Source: Staphylococcus carnosus
GTDB lineage: Bacteria > Bacillota > Bacilli > Staphylococcales > Staphylococcaceae
DNA: 64,000 nucleotides
Assembly (NCBI RefSeq): GCF_900458435.1
Contig: NZ_UHCT01000001.1
Coordinates: forward strand, 1,612,001 to 1,676,000
Reading direction: 5' to 3'
The position numbers were made by a program, and so were the translations under genes. The notes beneath the pieces were generated by a model. That model had not been told where the DNA came from. It searched no databases and was given only the letters and a program-made list of their open reading frames with translations. Positions 17,466 through 26,922 of the stretch are shown in pieces (position 1 is the stretch's first letter; every line of letters begins with the position of its first letter).

Positions 17466-18458
17466 ATGACTGCTTCAAAAAATAAATATTTCATCCTTGG
17501 TATTGTCTTTACGCTCATCATTGCAATTATAAGTTTAACTTTATCTAAAGTACCCATTTTAGATAAAGTCGGTGCGCTAACAATCGCTATTTTAATTGCT
17601 ATATTATATCGACACTTTAAAGGTTACCCAGAGAATTACAGAAATGGTATTGAATTTTCGTCAAAACGTTTATTGAAACTTGCTATAGTCTTATATGGTC
17701 TGAAACTAAACATTAATGAAATTATCACTAAAGGTGGAACTTTGCTTCTTGTAGATATTGGAGTAGTAATTTTCAGTATAGCTGGTATTTACTTTTTGAA
17801 TAAGTGGATTAAAGGAGATTTAAATTTAGGTATTTTACTAGGAATTGGTACTGGTATTTGCGGAGCCGCTGCTATAGCGGCAACAAGTTCAATTCTTAAA
17901 TCCCGCGAAAAAGATGCAGCAATTAGTATTGGTATTATCGCTTTGATCGGAACTATTTTTTCACTTAGTTATACAGTTTTTGATAGTTTCTTACACTTAT
18001 CACCACAATTATACGGGGCTTGGACTGGTACTAGTTTGCATGAAATTGCCCATGTAGTGCTTGCAGCTGACTTTTCTGGAGATCAGGCATTAAGTATTGC
18101 TTTATTAGGTAAATTAGGTCGTGTATTCCTCCTGATACCCGTCAGCATTATTTTAATAATAATCATGAAATTCCGATCTAAGAACAAATATGAAAGCCAA
18201 AAAATTGATATTCCTTACTTTTTAATTGGATTTGTAATTATGGCCGTAATTCATACGTACATTAATATCCCTCAAACGATTATGAATGTACTCGATTTCA
18301 TCACAAATCTCTTTATGATGATGGCTATGGTCGCTTTAGGATTAAATGTCTCATTTAAAGATTTAAAGAACCGTGCTTTTAAACCATTAATTGCTGTCAT
18401 AGTTATATCACTTTGTTTATCCGCACTTACATTTTTATTATTGAATTCCATCTACTAA
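17466..18458 (+). CDS. YeiH/UPF0324 family membrane protein (putative anion exporter)
   Basis: 330 residues with about ten membrane spans. Family marks are RLLKLAIVLYGLKLNINEI near 70, GTGICGAAAIAATSSILKS near 133-151, and the conserved GTSLHEIAHVVLAA around 185-198, ending with LGLNVSFKDLKNRAFKP. YeiH-type proteins are proposed sulfate or related anion exporters on genetic context; transport has rarely been shown. Ribosome site AAAGGAGATGATGTA before the ATG. Divergent from the LysR gene, which probably controls it. A terminator follows. Confidence 0.87.
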   Translation: MTASKNKYFILGIVFTLIIAIISLTLSKVPILDKVGALTIAILIAILYRHFKGYPENYRNGIEFSSKRLLKLAIVLYGLKLNINEIITKGGTLLLVDIGVVIFSIAGIYFLNKWIKGDLNLGILLGIGTGICGAAAIAATSSILKSREKDAAISIGIIALIGTIFSLSYTVFDSFLHLSPQLYGAWTGTSLHEIAHVVLAADFSGDQALSIALLGKLGRVFLLIPVSIILIIIMKFRSKNKYESQKIDIPYFLIGFVIMAVIHTYINIPQTIMNVLDFITNLFMMMAMVALGLNVSFKDLKNRAFKPLIAVIVISLCLSALTFLLLNSIY

Positions 18459-18470
18459 ATTATATGTAAA

Positions 18471-18500
18471 GGCGAGATTTTTATTATTTCTCGTCTTTTT
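18471..18500 (+). terminator. Terminator after the YeiH gene
   Basis: GGCGAGA (18471-18477) pairs with TCTCGTC (18489-18495) with one G-U pair, followed by TTTTT. Confidence 0.75.
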
Positions 18501-18521
18501 ACTTTACTAAATTCGGAAATA

Positions 18522-18552
18522 ATAAAACCCCAGACCTTCATGGTCTAGGGTT
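18522..18552 (-). terminator. Terminator after rny
   Basis: AACCC-C-AGACC (18526-18536) pairs with GGTCT-A-GGGTT (18542-18552), one C/A mismatch, 5-base loop; on the minus strand the stem runs into TTTTATT. Confidence 0.78.
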
Positions 18553-18565
18553 ATGATTTCAAAAA

Positions 18566-20125
18566 TTATTTTGCATATTCAATTGCTCTCGTCTCACGAA
18601 CAACTGTCACTTTAATATGTCCTGGATATTGTAGTTCATCTTCTATTTGTTTTTTAATATCTCTCGCTAGACGGTGTGCTTTCAAATCATCAATTTCATC
18701 AGGTGATACAATCACTCTGATTTCTCTACCAGCTTGAATTGCGAATGCTTTTTCAACACCATCGTAACTTTCAGATAAAGCTTCTAAACGCTCTAATCTT
18801 CTAATATAGTTTTCAAGTGTCTCTTTACGCGCACCTGGACGAGCTGCAGATAAAGCATCTGCTGCTGCTACCAATATAGAGATAATTGATGTTGGTTCTA
18901 CATCACCGTGATGAGAGTGGATTGCATTAATAACTGTTTCACTCTCATGGTATTTTTTAGCAAGTTCAACACCGATTTCTACATGACTGCCCTCAACTTC
19001 ATGGTCAATAGCTTTACCAACATCATGTAATAAACCAGCTCTTTTAGCCAATGTCACATCTTCACCTAATTCAGCAGCCAACATTCCTGTTAAGTGAGCT
19101 ACTTCAATTGAGTGTTTTAAGACATTTTGACCGTAACTTGTTCTAAATTTCAAGCGACCTAAGATTTTAACTAAATCTGGATGCATATTATGAACATTGA
19201 TTTCAAATGTTGCTTGTTCACCAGCATCACGGATAATATCATCTACTTCTTTACGCGCTTTTTCTACCATATCTTCAATACGTCCTGGATGAATCCGTCC
19301 GTCTGAAACTAAGTTAACTAACGCTGTACGTGCAATTTCTCGTCGAATTGGATCAAAGCCAGATAAGATAACAGCTTCTGGTGTATCGTCAATAATCAAA
19401 TCTATACCTGTTAATGTTTCTAATGTACGAATATTTCGACCTTCTCGTCCAATAATTCGTCCTTTCATTTCATCATTAGGTAAGTTTACTACCGATACTG
19501 TAGATTCTGACGTATGTTCAGCTGCTAAACGCTGAACAGTTGTAGCTAATAATTCTTTTGCTGATTTATCAACTTTTTCTTTTGCTTCATTTTCCTTTTC
19601 TTTAACAAGTACTGCAATATCTTGTGACAGTTCTTCTTCAACACGTTGGAATTGTTCATTAATTGCTTCTTCACGTGTGAGACCGGAGATGCGTTCTAAT
19701 TCTTGTTCGTGCTTCATTATTATTGATTGAACACTACTCTCTTTTGTATCTACTTGTTGTTGTTTTTCTTCAATTTTCGATTCTTTTTGCTCTAAAATCT
19801 CATCTTTCTTATCTAATAGATCAGACTTACGCTCTAAGTTATCTTCTTTTTGAAGGAGTCGGGCCTCTTGTTTTTGAAGATTACCACGTATTTCACGAAG
19901 TTCATTTTCGGTTTGTTCTTTTAAACGTTGATTTTCTTCTTTAGCCTCAAGTAATCTCTCTTTTTTGAGATTATCTGCTTCTTTGTTCGCCTGATTTATA
20001 ATATCATCTGCAGTTTGTTTTGCTTGAACTTGTTTCTCATGCAAAACTTTTTGGGCTGCAATATACCCTACAACAACTCCTAGAATACACCCCAGCAAAA
20101 TGAGTAGGAGGGTTAATAAATTCAC
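18566..20125 (-). CDS. rny: Ribonuclease Y
   Basis: Membrane-anchored endonuclease that starts decay and processing of many mRNAs (CvfA in S. aureus). I start it at GTG 20125, where AAGGAGGTG lies 5 bases upstream, giving 519 residues (V)[20 protein letters not shown], the expected N-terminal membrane helix; a 36-residue longer frame lacks support. Then a long coiled coil (about 30-200, rich in Glu/Lys/Gln), a KH domain ([22 protein letters not shown] near 215) and the HD domain with catalytic His-Asp in [13 protein letters not shown] near 365. Own promoter at 20214-20243. Its helper RicA is in this window; ymdB is separated by accessory genes. Confidence 0.96.
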   Translation of the reverse strand: MNLLTLLLILLGCILGVVVGYIAAQKVLHEKQVQAKQTADDIINQANKEADNLKKERLLEAKEENQRLKEQTENELREIRGNLQKQEARLLQKEDNLERKSDLLDKKDEILEQKESKIEEKQQQVDTKESSVQSIIMKHEQELERISGLTREEAINEQFQRVEEELSQDIAVLVKEKENEAKEKVDKSAKELLATTVQRLAAEHTSESTVSVVNLPNDEMKGRIIGREGRNIRTLETLTGIDLIIDDTPEAVILSGFDPIRREIARTALVNLVSDGRIHPGRIEDMVEKARKEVDDIIRDAGEQATFEINVHNMHPDLVKILGRLKFRTSYGQNVLKHSIEVAHLTGMLAAELGEDVTLAKRAGLLHDVGKAIDHEVEGSHVEIGVELAKKYHESETVINAIHSHHGDVEPTSIISILVAAADALSAARPGARKETLENYIRRLERLEALSESYDGVEKAFAIQAGREIRVIVSPDEIDDLKAHRLARDIKKQIEDELQYPGHIKVTVVRETRAIEYAK

Positions 20126-20213
20126 ACAAACACCTCCTTTTTCTAGGATTTTGTTTATTTGTATATCAGTTTCAATATGATTATATGAAGTTATATAAGA
20201 ATCATACATACTA

Positions 20214-20243
20214 ATTGTACTTTTTAAATACAAGGAGTGTCAA
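20214..20243 (-). promoter_or_regulatory. Sigma-A promoter of rny
   Basis: Minus strand: TTGACA (20238-20243), 18-base spacer, TACAAT (20214-20219), about 90 bases before the GTG start. Confidence 0.75.
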
Positions 20244-20351
20244 GGTTAATAATTGGTGCTCACTATTTAATTCAAAATATTGTGTTTAGAAATATATAGT
20301 TATATTTTTATCTATAAAATTCGTTTTAAAATAATACAATGATTGCTATGT

Positions 20352-20384
20352 AAAAAAAGAGCCTGTCCACTTGAAAACAGGCTC
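20352..20384 (-). terminator. Terminator of recA
   Basis: GAGCCTGT (20359-20366) pairs with ACAGGCTC (20377-20384); on the minus strand the stem is followed by TTTTTTT. Confidence 0.9.
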
Positions 20385-20399
20385 AACTTTACTACTTAA

Positions 20400-21467
20400 C
20401 TATTCTTCATCAAATAAATTTGTATTTTCATTTTTCTCTGCTTCAGCTTGTTTTTCATCTTTTTCCTCAATATCGCCATCGAAAATACCTAATTTTTGTC
20501 TTAATTTATTATCAATATCTTGTTTGATTTCAGGATGCTCTTTCAAATAATTTTTGACATTTTCTTTACCTTGACCCATTCTGTCTCCATTATATGAATA
20601 CCATGCACCTGATTTATCAACGATATCATTTTCAACACCTAAGTCGATTAATTCGCCTTCTTTAGAAATACCTTGACCATACATAATATCTACTTCAGCT
20701 ACTCTGAATGGTGGTGCTACTTTGTTTTTAACAACTTTAATTTTAGTACGGTTACCCACAATTTCTTGACCTTGTTTCAACTGTTCAGCACGACGTACTT
20801 CTAAACGAACTGAACTGTAGAATTTCAATGCTCTACCACCTGGAGTTGTTTCAGGGTTACCGAACATAACACCGACTTTTTCACGGATTTGGTTGATGAA
20901 AACAGCAGTACAATTTGATTTAGAAATGGCACCAGAAAGTTTACGTAATGCTTGAGACATTAAACGTGCTTGTAAACCAACATGTGTATCTCCCATTTCA
21001 CCTTCAATTTCAGCTTTAGGTGTTAAAGCTGCTACTGAGTCGACAACAATAATATCTACAGCACCGCTTCGAACGAATGCTTCAGCAATCTCTAAACCTT
21101 GTTCCCCATGGTCTGGTTGAGATAAATATAAGTTATCGATATCTACACCTAATGCTTCAGCATAAACAGGATCTAGTGCATGTTCTGCATCGATAAATGC
21201 TGCAACGCCGCCTTGTTTTTGTACTTCCGCAATAGCATGTAAAGCTACAGTAGTTTTACCAGAACTTTCTGGCCCATAAATTTCTACAATTCTTCCTTTA
21301 GGGTATCCACCGACACCTAAAGCGTTATCTAATGTTACAGAACCGCTTGATATACTTGAAACACGACGTGCTTTATTGTCGCCTAGTTTCATAACTGCAC
21401 CTTTACCAAACGATTTCTCCATATTCTTAATGACAGTATCTAGCGCTTTTTGACGTTCATTATCCAA
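20400..21467 (-). CDS. recA: Recombinase RecA
   Basis: Forms filaments on single-stranded DNA, catalyses strand exchange and triggers LexA self-cleavage. 355 residues. Walker [14 protein letters not shown] near 66, Walker B VVDSVAAL near 140, DNA-binding loops L1 ([22 protein letters not shown]) and L2 ([22 protein letters not shown]), and an acidic C-terminal tail. Upstream lie a 17-base-spaced promoter and a LexA-type SOS box; a strong terminator follows, so it is a single-gene unit. Length and every motif are normal. Confidence 0.98.
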   Translation of the reverse strand: MDNERQKALDTVIKNMEKSFGKGAVMKLGDNKARRVSSISSGSVTLDNALGVGGYPKGRIVEIYGPESSGKTTVALHAIAEVQKQGGVAAFIDAEHALDPVYAEALGVDIDNLYLSQPDHGEQGLEIAEAFVRSGAVDIIVVDSVAALTPKAEIEGEMGDTHVGLQARLMSQALRKLSGAISKSNCTAVFINQIREKVGVMFGNPETTPGGRALKFYSSVRLEVRRAEQLKQGQEIVGNRTKIKVVKNKVAPPFRVAEVDIMYGQGISKEGELIDLGVENDIVDKSGAWYSYNGDRMGQGKENVKNYLKEHPEIKQDIDNKLRQKLGIFDGDIEEKDEKQAEAEKNENTNLFDEE

Positions 21468-21515
21468 TATTGGACCTCCTAATCGAGATTTAGTCTCTTA
21501 ATTATCTTAATTAAT

Positions 21516-21544
21516 ACTATACAGTGTTTGATGATAAAACACAA
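21516..21544 (-). promoter_or_regulatory. recA: Candidate recA promoter
   Basis: Minus strand: TTGTGT (21539-21544), 17-base spacer, TATAGT (21516-21521). The -10 is good and the -35 weak, as expected for an inducible gene. Confidence 0.65.
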
Positions 21545-21552
21545 GCAATTTG

Positions 21553-21566
21553 CGAATGTTTGTTCG
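21553..21566. promoter_or_regulatory. LexA-binding SOS box upstream of recA
   Basis: CGAATGTTTGTTCG matches the Gram-positive SOS consensus CGAAC-N4-GTTCG at nine of ten fixed positions. It lies 8 bases upstream of the -35. A weaker half-match, CGAACATCCGTACC, occurs at 21596-21609. Confidence 0.85.
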
Positions 21567-21638
21567 ATTAATTTCAATCAAAAATCCTATTTAAGCGAAC
21601 ATCCGTACCTGTTTTCGAACTTTTTAAAACTTATATCC

Positions 21639-22781
21639 TCAAGAAAACAAATTAATAAGACGGATGTAGACATAATTTGGCGTTCTGTGTTTAACTAAAT
21701 TTCTTTTTTGTGTCATCACAAACGATTCACTCTCGAAGCCTTTTTCTGTCAACACACCTAAATGCACTTTTTCGCCATCATATAATAATGAAATACTGAT
21801 TTCTGTTTGATAAAAATCTCTTACGTAAGCTGCAGAAAGTTTCAAACGTTCTTCAAGGGTTAAAGTGCTGCTTACATATTTATCATTATCAAGCAGCATA
21901 CCTTTTAATTGGTTGTCTTTATCATACTCTTTAAGTCGTGAGTAAATCTCAGCTGAGGTTACACCATCATATATCGCAAAATCACCTGGTATTTTAGCTA
22001 AAACAGCTTGTTCGATTTTAGTATGATCTGAGCCATAATAATATTTACCAATACGTTTAAGAATTTCTTCTTTAACAGGTGCAATAAGTTTTTCACACTC
22101 TTCTTGGTTTCTGCCATTCGCTGTTAAACGCGTAGAGACCTCATGAGGACCTGCTAATGGCGCAATAGTTGGATTAGATTGATTATCTATTAAATCCATT
22201 AATTCTGTTTCTACTCTTGATTCACCGATACCCGCAAATCTTAACTGTTCAGAAAAAATTAATTTATCTCCTTCTAATAAATAAGGAAGCAGCTCATTTT
22301 CTGCCATAGGCTGCATTTCTTTAGGCGGTCCAGGCATTAAGGCAACACGTTTGCCATCTTGCTCAACTAACATACCAGGTGCCATACCTACTTTATTAGG
22401 AAGCACTTTTGCGCCTTCAATCACTAAGGCCTGTTGTTTATTGTTTTCACTCATTTCTTGATGTTGCTCTTTAAAATAATTTTCAATATATTCTAATGCT
22501 TCATTATCAGTCACAAGCTCTTTACCAAAAACTTTAGCTACTGTGTGTTTTGTTAAATCATCTTTTGTAGGCCCTAAGCCACCTGTCATGATGACAGTAT
22601 CATTTTCTTCTAAAGTTTGTCTTAACAAGCGTTCTAAACGTTCTGGATTATCACCGATGACCGCTTGTTCCATAACATTCAAGCCTACACCATTAAACAA
22701 TTGTGCTAAATATTTAGCGTTTGTATTCAGTATTTGACCTAATAATAATTCTGAACCAACTGCTACAATTGAAATTTTCAT
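21639..22781 (-). CDS. cinA: CinA family protein
   Basis: 380 residues. The N-terminal MoCF-like domain is clear: SIVAVGSELLLGQILNTNAKYLA, TGGLGPTKDDLTKHTVAKV near 67, and MPGPPKEMQPM near 150. In other bacteria CinA combines this ADP-ribose pyrophosphatase domain with a C-terminal nicotinamide-nucleotide amidase. Here the C-terminal third lacks the amidase motif E-x-C-T-G-G and its downstream glycine-rich segment, so that activity is probably missing. Sits between recA and pgsA, as in many Firmicutes, but recA has its own promoter. A role in DNA uptake is historical naming, not shown. Confidence 0.9.
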   Translation of the reverse strand: MKISIVAVGSELLLGQILNTNAKYLAQLFNGVGLNVMEQAVIGDNPERLERLLRQTLEENDTVIMTGGLGPTKDDLTKHTVAKVFGKELVTDNEALEYIENYFKEQHQEMSENNKQQALVIEGAKVLPNKVGMAPGMLVEQDGKRVALMPGPPKEMQPMAENELLPYLLEGDKLIFSEQLRFAGIGESRVETELMDLIDNQSNPTIAPLAGPHEVSTRLTANGRNQEECEKLIAPVKEEILKRIGKYYYGSDHTKIEQAVLAKIPGDFAIYDGVTSAEIYSRLKEYDKDNQLKGMLLDNDKYVSSTLTLEERLKLSAAYVRDFYQTEISISLLYDGEKVHLGVLTEKGFESESFVMTQKRNLVKHRTPNYVYIRLINLFS

Positions 22782-22931
22782 ATCTATTCCCCCATCTTCA
22801 AATGGTTTCTAATCCTAATCTACACAAAAATAAGGATGTCACAAACACAGTCATTTGTGAACTCATTTGCACTGTAAAATGCCAAAATGAAAAATAACTG
22901 CATTGATAACACCCTAAATATTTGAATCTTA

Positions 22932-23510
22932 TTATTGTTGTTTAAAAACATCTCTGCCTTTATAGAAATATTCAATTCCAGACAAGATTGTAAAGAATAC
23001 GCCGATATACAATAATACTTGGCCTAATGGAAAACCAATCCACATTGCTAGTGGTTCACCAAGTAAAATCCAAACTAATGCAACCATCGTAACTGCTGTT
23101 TTAATTTTTCCAAGTTGTCCAGCAGCACTTACGAATCCTTGTTCAATTTGTAATAAACGTAAACCTGTTACCGCAAATTCACGAGCAATAATAATGATTG
23201 CTACAACTGAATTGGTTAAATCTAATTGTACAAGTACAATTAGAGCACTCGCAACAAGTAATTTATCTGCTAGCGGATCTAAGAATTTACCCATATTAGT
23301 AACTAAATTCCATTTACGCGCTAAATAACCATCCGCAAAGTCACTTAATGAAGCAACAATAAAGATAATTCCACTGATAAATTGCTCAATACGTATTTCA
23401 TAGCCACCGATAAAAGTCATATTGCCAAAGCCGAAATTCACTAAAGCAAATAGTATAAATACCGGTATTAAAATTACCCTAAAGACTGTAATCTGATTGG
23501 GCAGGTTCAT
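22932..23510 (-). CDS. pgsA: CDP-diacylglycerol-glycerol-3-phosphate 3-phosphatidyltransferase
   Basis: Makes phosphatidylglycerol phosphate, the committed step to phosphatidylglycerol and cardiolipin. 192 residues with four to six membrane spans. The CDP-alcohol phosphotransferase motif D-G-x2-A-R-x8-G-x3-D-x3-D is fully present around residues 59-81 (ADGYLARKW, then [11 protein letters not shown]). It follows a RodZ-like gene by 30 bases and probably shares its transcript. Its substrate supplier CdsA is encoded at 55218-56000. Confidence 0.97.
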   Translation of the reverse strand: MNLPNQITVFRVILIPVFILFALVNFGFGNMTFIGGYEIRIEQFISGIIFIVASLSDFADGYLARKWNLVTNMGKFLDPLADKLLVASALIVLVQLDLTNSVVAIIIIAREFAVTGLRLLQIEQGFVSAAGQLGKIKTAVTMVALVWILLGEPLAMWIGFPLGQVLLYIGVFFTILSGIEYFYKGRDVFKQQ

Positions 23511-23540
23511 AATTTAACTCCTCACTTCTAACTTATCATA

Positions 23541-23939
23541 TTATAAAAAGAGAACTGCCAACACCCATAATACTGCAGTCAAAATAATAAATCCTGACAA
23601 CCAAATTACAAGCTGTCTTGAATCTTTATTTTGCGTTTTATACATAGGTGGATTAGGCCCGCTGAATTGTTCAATAGATTTATCATATTGACGCTCAGCA
23701 GGTTGAGGCAATTCTTCTCTATGATGATGAATTAATATAGATGAATCTGTATTCACAGCCTTTGCATATTTCATAATAATTCCTTCAGCGTAATTCGGAT
23801 TTTTAAGGGCTTCAAAATCATTATTTTCAATTAAGACTAGTGTTTCTCGTTTTACATTAGTCTGTTTTTCTAATTCATTTAAAGTCATCCCTAGACGCTC
23901 TCTTTTTCCTTTTAAAGTCTGTCCAATTGTATTGCTCAT
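23541..23939 (-). CDS. RodZ-like helix-turn-helix membrane protein (YmfM type)
   Basis: 132 residues: an N-terminal XRE-like helix-turn-helix (TIGQTLKGKRERLGMTLNELEKQTNVKRETL, read as the HTH_25 fold of RodZ), a short basic and Gln-rich linker, and one membrane span at the very C-terminus (LVIWLSGFIILTAVLWVLAV). RodZ proteins link the cytoskeleton to the wall machinery; this short staphylococcal form lacks any extracellular domain, so its role is less certain in a coccus. Lies between the DUF3388 gene and pgsA, as in B. subtilis ymfM-pgsA. Confidence 0.85.
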   Translation of the reverse strand: MSNTIGQTLKGKRERLGMTLNELEKQTNVKRETLVLIENNDFEALKNPNYAEGIIMKYAKAVNTDSSILIHHHREELPQPAERQYDKSIEQFSGPNPPMYKTQNKDSRQLVIWLSGFIILTAVLWVLAVLFL

Positions 23940-23960
23940 CCGTTTACACTCCTTGATACA

Positions 23961-24800
23961 TTATTCGAAAAATCCAAAGCCTCCACCAAATTCATCAAAA
24001 GTATCACCAAAATCTAAATTATTCTTACTTTTAACTGTTTTTTGTTTCATATGCTCATATTTAATTTCTTGATCATCTGTTTCTCTCAGTTCAATAATAT
24101 AATCGAAATCATCGAGTTGATAGTCACAAGATTCAACAAACAAATCAGGATGTTCTACTACTTTAATAGCAGGCAAAGTCATTACTTCATCTACTAACTG
24201 GCGATGTTTAGGATCTTGTTCTCTAGCTGTAACCGCACCATCAATGATATAAACATGTTCTGGTCCATATTCGCCCTTAAGCAATGAGTTTCTAACTGTT
24301 TGTTTTATTAATGTTGAACTGATAAATAACCAACGTTTATGTGCACAAACACTACCTGCTACTATAGATTCTGTTTTACCGACACGCGGCATTCCTCTGA
24401 TTCCAATTAATTTATGGCCGTCTTCTTTAAAAATTTCAGCCATAAAATCAACAAGCAGCCCTAAATCTTCACGTTCGAATCTAAACGTTTTTTTATCTTC
24501 AGCATCTTGTTTTATATAACGACCATGGCGTACAGCCAAACGATCTCTTAATTCAGGTTTGCGAAGCTTTTTAATCGATATTTCATCAATTTGATTCACA
24601 ATATCTTCAAAGCGATGCATTTTATCCACACTTTCGGCTCTGATTAATAGTCCTCTGCGATTTTGTTCGACACCATTAATAGTCACAATGCTTATTCCCA
24701 TCATTCCTAGAAGACTTGAGACATCTCCTAATAAGCCCGCTCTATTAAATGTAATTTCATATTCCAAATACCATTCAATTTTACGTTCTGGTGCTATCAT
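23961..24800 (-). CDS. DUF3388 protein (YmfK type)
   Basis: 279 residues, no known activity. The N-terminal 80 residues look like an ACT-type ligand domain (WYLEYEITFNRAGLLGDVSSLLGMMGISIVTING). The rest contains a P-loop-like GMPRVGKTES near residue 135, followed by an Asp in YIIDGA. The C-terminus is glycine- and phenylalanine-rich (FGGGFGFFE). Located 21 bases upstream of the RodZ-like gene in the same operon. Function unknown; an ATP-binding role is suggested only by the loop. Confidence 0.82.
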   Translation of the reverse strand: MIAPERKIEWYLEYEITFNRAGLLGDVSSLLGMMGISIVTINGVEQNRRGLLIRAESVDKMHRFEDIVNQIDEISIKKLRKPELRDRLAVRHGRYIKQDAEDKKTFRFEREDLGLLVDFMAEIFKEDGHKLIGIRGMPRVGKTESIVAGSVCAHKRWLFISSTLIKQTVRNSLLKGEYGPEHVYIIDGAVTAREQDPKHRQLVDEVMTLPAIKVVEHPDLFVESCDYQLDDFDYIIELRETDDQEIKYEHMKQKTVKSKNNLDFGDTFDEFGGGFGFFE

Positions 24801-24928
24801 GTTTTTCCACGCCCCTTAGTTCAAACATCGAATAGAACACTTATGATGCATCTTTACGTCCTATGTACGAGTAAAAGATAACTACATTATAGCATTATCT
24901 CATGAAATATGAATATAGAAATCAATAA

Positions 24929-25636
24929 CTAAATGTACCAACCGCCATTAACTTTTTGAACAGTTCCAGTTACACTTTGCGCCATTGGATGATACAAATA
25001 TGCACATGTGTAAGCGACTTCTTCTGGTGCAACCATTCGCTGCTGCGGCAAGTCATTAATGATTTCTGCACGTTCGCTTTCTGACCATTCATCTGCCATG
25101 TTGCCACTCACAAAACCAGGTGCCACAGCATTTACTGTAATGTTTGTCAGCGAAAGCTCTTGACTAAGTGCTTTTACAAAACCGATTTGTGCTGCTTTCA
25201 TTGTTGAATAAACAACTTCCATGCTTGCACCAGTTTCTCCCCAAATTGAAGAGATAACAATGATTCTGCCGTTGTTGCTTCTTCTCAACTGATTAATAAA
25301 ACCTCTAGTAAGTTGAATCAAACTTTTAACGTTGATGCGGTAACAATGATCTACCAACGTATCATCCATATCTTGTACCATTCCATATAAACTTTGTCCA
25401 GCTGCATAAATTAAACAATCTAGATTTTGAACAAACTCAAAATGCTGCATAATGTCTGAAGTATTTTGCGCTAAATCACACTGCACAAAAGAAACTTTTT
25501 GATGCGCATACTTTTGTTTTAACATAGTTATATCAGAACGGTTGTAATGAATAATAACTTCGTAACCCTCTTCTAACAATCGATCTACGATTGCAGAACC
25601 TATTGAACCTGAACCGCCGATAACAAGAGCTTTCAT
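24929..25636 (-). CDS. Short-chain dehydrogenase/reductase (YmfI type)
   Basis: 235-residue Rossmann-fold oxidoreductase. The cofactor loop is GGSGSIGSA near residue 7, followed by the NAG-equivalent YAAGQSLYG near 89 and the catalytic Ser/Tyr/Lys in SSIWGETGASMEVVYSTMK (Tyr-x3-Lys near 150). C-terminal GFVSGNMADEWSE and TGTVQKVNGGWYI are as in FabG-like enzymes. The substrate is unknown. Its stop is adjacent to the YmfH start (overlap of one base), so it is translationally coupled to the M16 pair. Confidence 0.9.
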   Translation of the reverse strand: MKALVIGGSGSIGSAIVDRLLEEGYEVIIHYNRSDITMLKQKYAHQKVSFVQCDLAQNTSDIMQHFEFVQNLDCLIYAAGQSLYGMVQDMDDTLVDHCYRINVKSLIQLTRGFINQLRRSNNGRIIVISSIWGETGASMEVVYSTMKAAQIGFVKALSQELSLTNITVNAVAPGFVSGNMADEWSESERAEIINDLPQQRMVAPEEVAYTCAYLYHPMAQSVTGTVQKVNGGWYI

Positions 25637-26922
25637 TACTTTTTAATCTCCAAACGACTATCTGTAATTTGATTAAAGTTCAAGCTTTTTTGAGAAGCAT
25701 CATTGATGCTATCTAAAGTTATACTATCTACAATATCTAGCATATTAAACAAGCTGACACCTTCAAAATACAGTTTTGTATATTGGTTTGCAATATATTC
25801 AGGTGAGTTTAGACTTGAAATAAATTCACCAATGAATTGTTTTTTCAATAATTCAAAGGCTTCTTCGTCTTCTAAATTCCCGACCTTACTTTTTAATTCA
25901 TCTAAAAGTAATTGTTTTAATTGAGATGGATCTGGAGTCGAACTTGTAATTAAAGAAAAACTATATGTAGGTTCCATCACAAATTGATATCCAAATGTAT
26001 CGTCAATCAAATCATCATTTAATAACTTTTGATAGAAATCTGTTTCTTCTCCTAAAACCATTTCAAAAAAGAAAGTCATTTCTAAATCACGTTTCATAAA
26101 CATTTCTTTAGAGCCTTCAGGAGGTATATTTTTAAATCCTAACATTAATCGAGGAATTTGGATGTTCATTTCCTCAAGGATTGTTTCTTGCTGTACTTCA
26201 TTAGGTTCTACAAGTGGATCACGTACAATTTCAGGTTGATCGCTTAATTCACGTTTTGCTTCGTGCTCACTTACCAGATTATTTATTTTTTCTGGATCCA
26301 CATCTCCAACTACAAACATAACCATATTAGATGGATGATAGAAAGTTTTATAGCACAAATATAAATCGTCTTTTGTAATGTTATAAATACTTTCTACGCT
26401 GCCTGCAATATCAACACGTACAGGGTGTTCTGAATACATTGCACGTAAAGTATTAAACATTAATTTATATCCAGGTTGTTCTTGGTACATTTTAATTTCT
26501 TCAGCAATAATACCCTTTTCTTTTTCAACTGTTGCTTCAGTGAAATAAGGTGTCTCTACCATATTCATCAGACGAAGAATATTTTTCTCAACATTAGAAG
26601 TTGCACTGAATAAGTAACTTGTACGGTCGAAACTTGTAAATGCATTAACTTGCGCATTATCCTCAGCAAACTCAGTGAATAAGTCTCCTTCTTCTTTTTC
26701 GAACAATTTATGTTCTAAAAAGTGTGCTACACCATCAGGAACAGTTACGAATTCATTATTTCCAAGTGGTTTGAACTTATGGTCGAGAGAACCAAATTGC
26801 GTAGTATATGTTACAAAGGTTTTTTGAAAACCTTTTTTAGGAATGATAAATAGTTTTAAACCATTATCCATTTGGCTTTCATAAACAGTTTCGTCTATTA
26901 ACTCATAGTATTGTTTGTTCAC
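25636..26922 (-). CDS. M16 zinc peptidase, catalytic-type subunit (YmfH)
   Basis: 428 residues with the inverted zinc motif HxxEH intact (H67-F-L-E70-H71) and the distal Glu in EKEKGIIAEE near 140. M16 enzymes cut peptides inside a closed chamber made from two halves. The next gene upstream (26919-28202) encodes a related half without the zinc motif, so the two probably form one enzyme, as in M16 pairs elsewhere. The starts and stops overlap by four bases. The physiological substrate in staphylococci is not known. Confidence 0.9.
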   Translation of the reverse strand: MNKQYYELIDETVYESQMDNGLKLFIIPKKGFQKTFVTYTTQFGSLDHKFKPLGNNEFVTVPDGVAHFLEHKLFEKEEGDLFTEFAEDNAQVNAFTSFDRTSYLFSATSNVEKNILRLMNMVETPYFTEATVEKEKGIIAEEIKMYQEQPGYKLMFNTLRAMYSEHPVRVDIAGSVESIYNITKDDLYLCYKTFYHPSNMVMFVVGDVDPEKINNLVSEHEAKRELSDQPEIVRDPLVEPNEVQQETILEEMNIQIPRLMLGFKNIPPEGSKEMFMKRDLEMTFFFEMVLGEETDFYQKLLNDDLIDDTFGYQFVMEPTYSFSLITSSTPDPSQLKQLLLDELKSKVGNLEDEEAFELLKKQFIGEFISSLNSPEYIANQYTKLYFEGVSLFNMLDIVDSITLDSINDASQKSLNFNQITDSRLEIKK

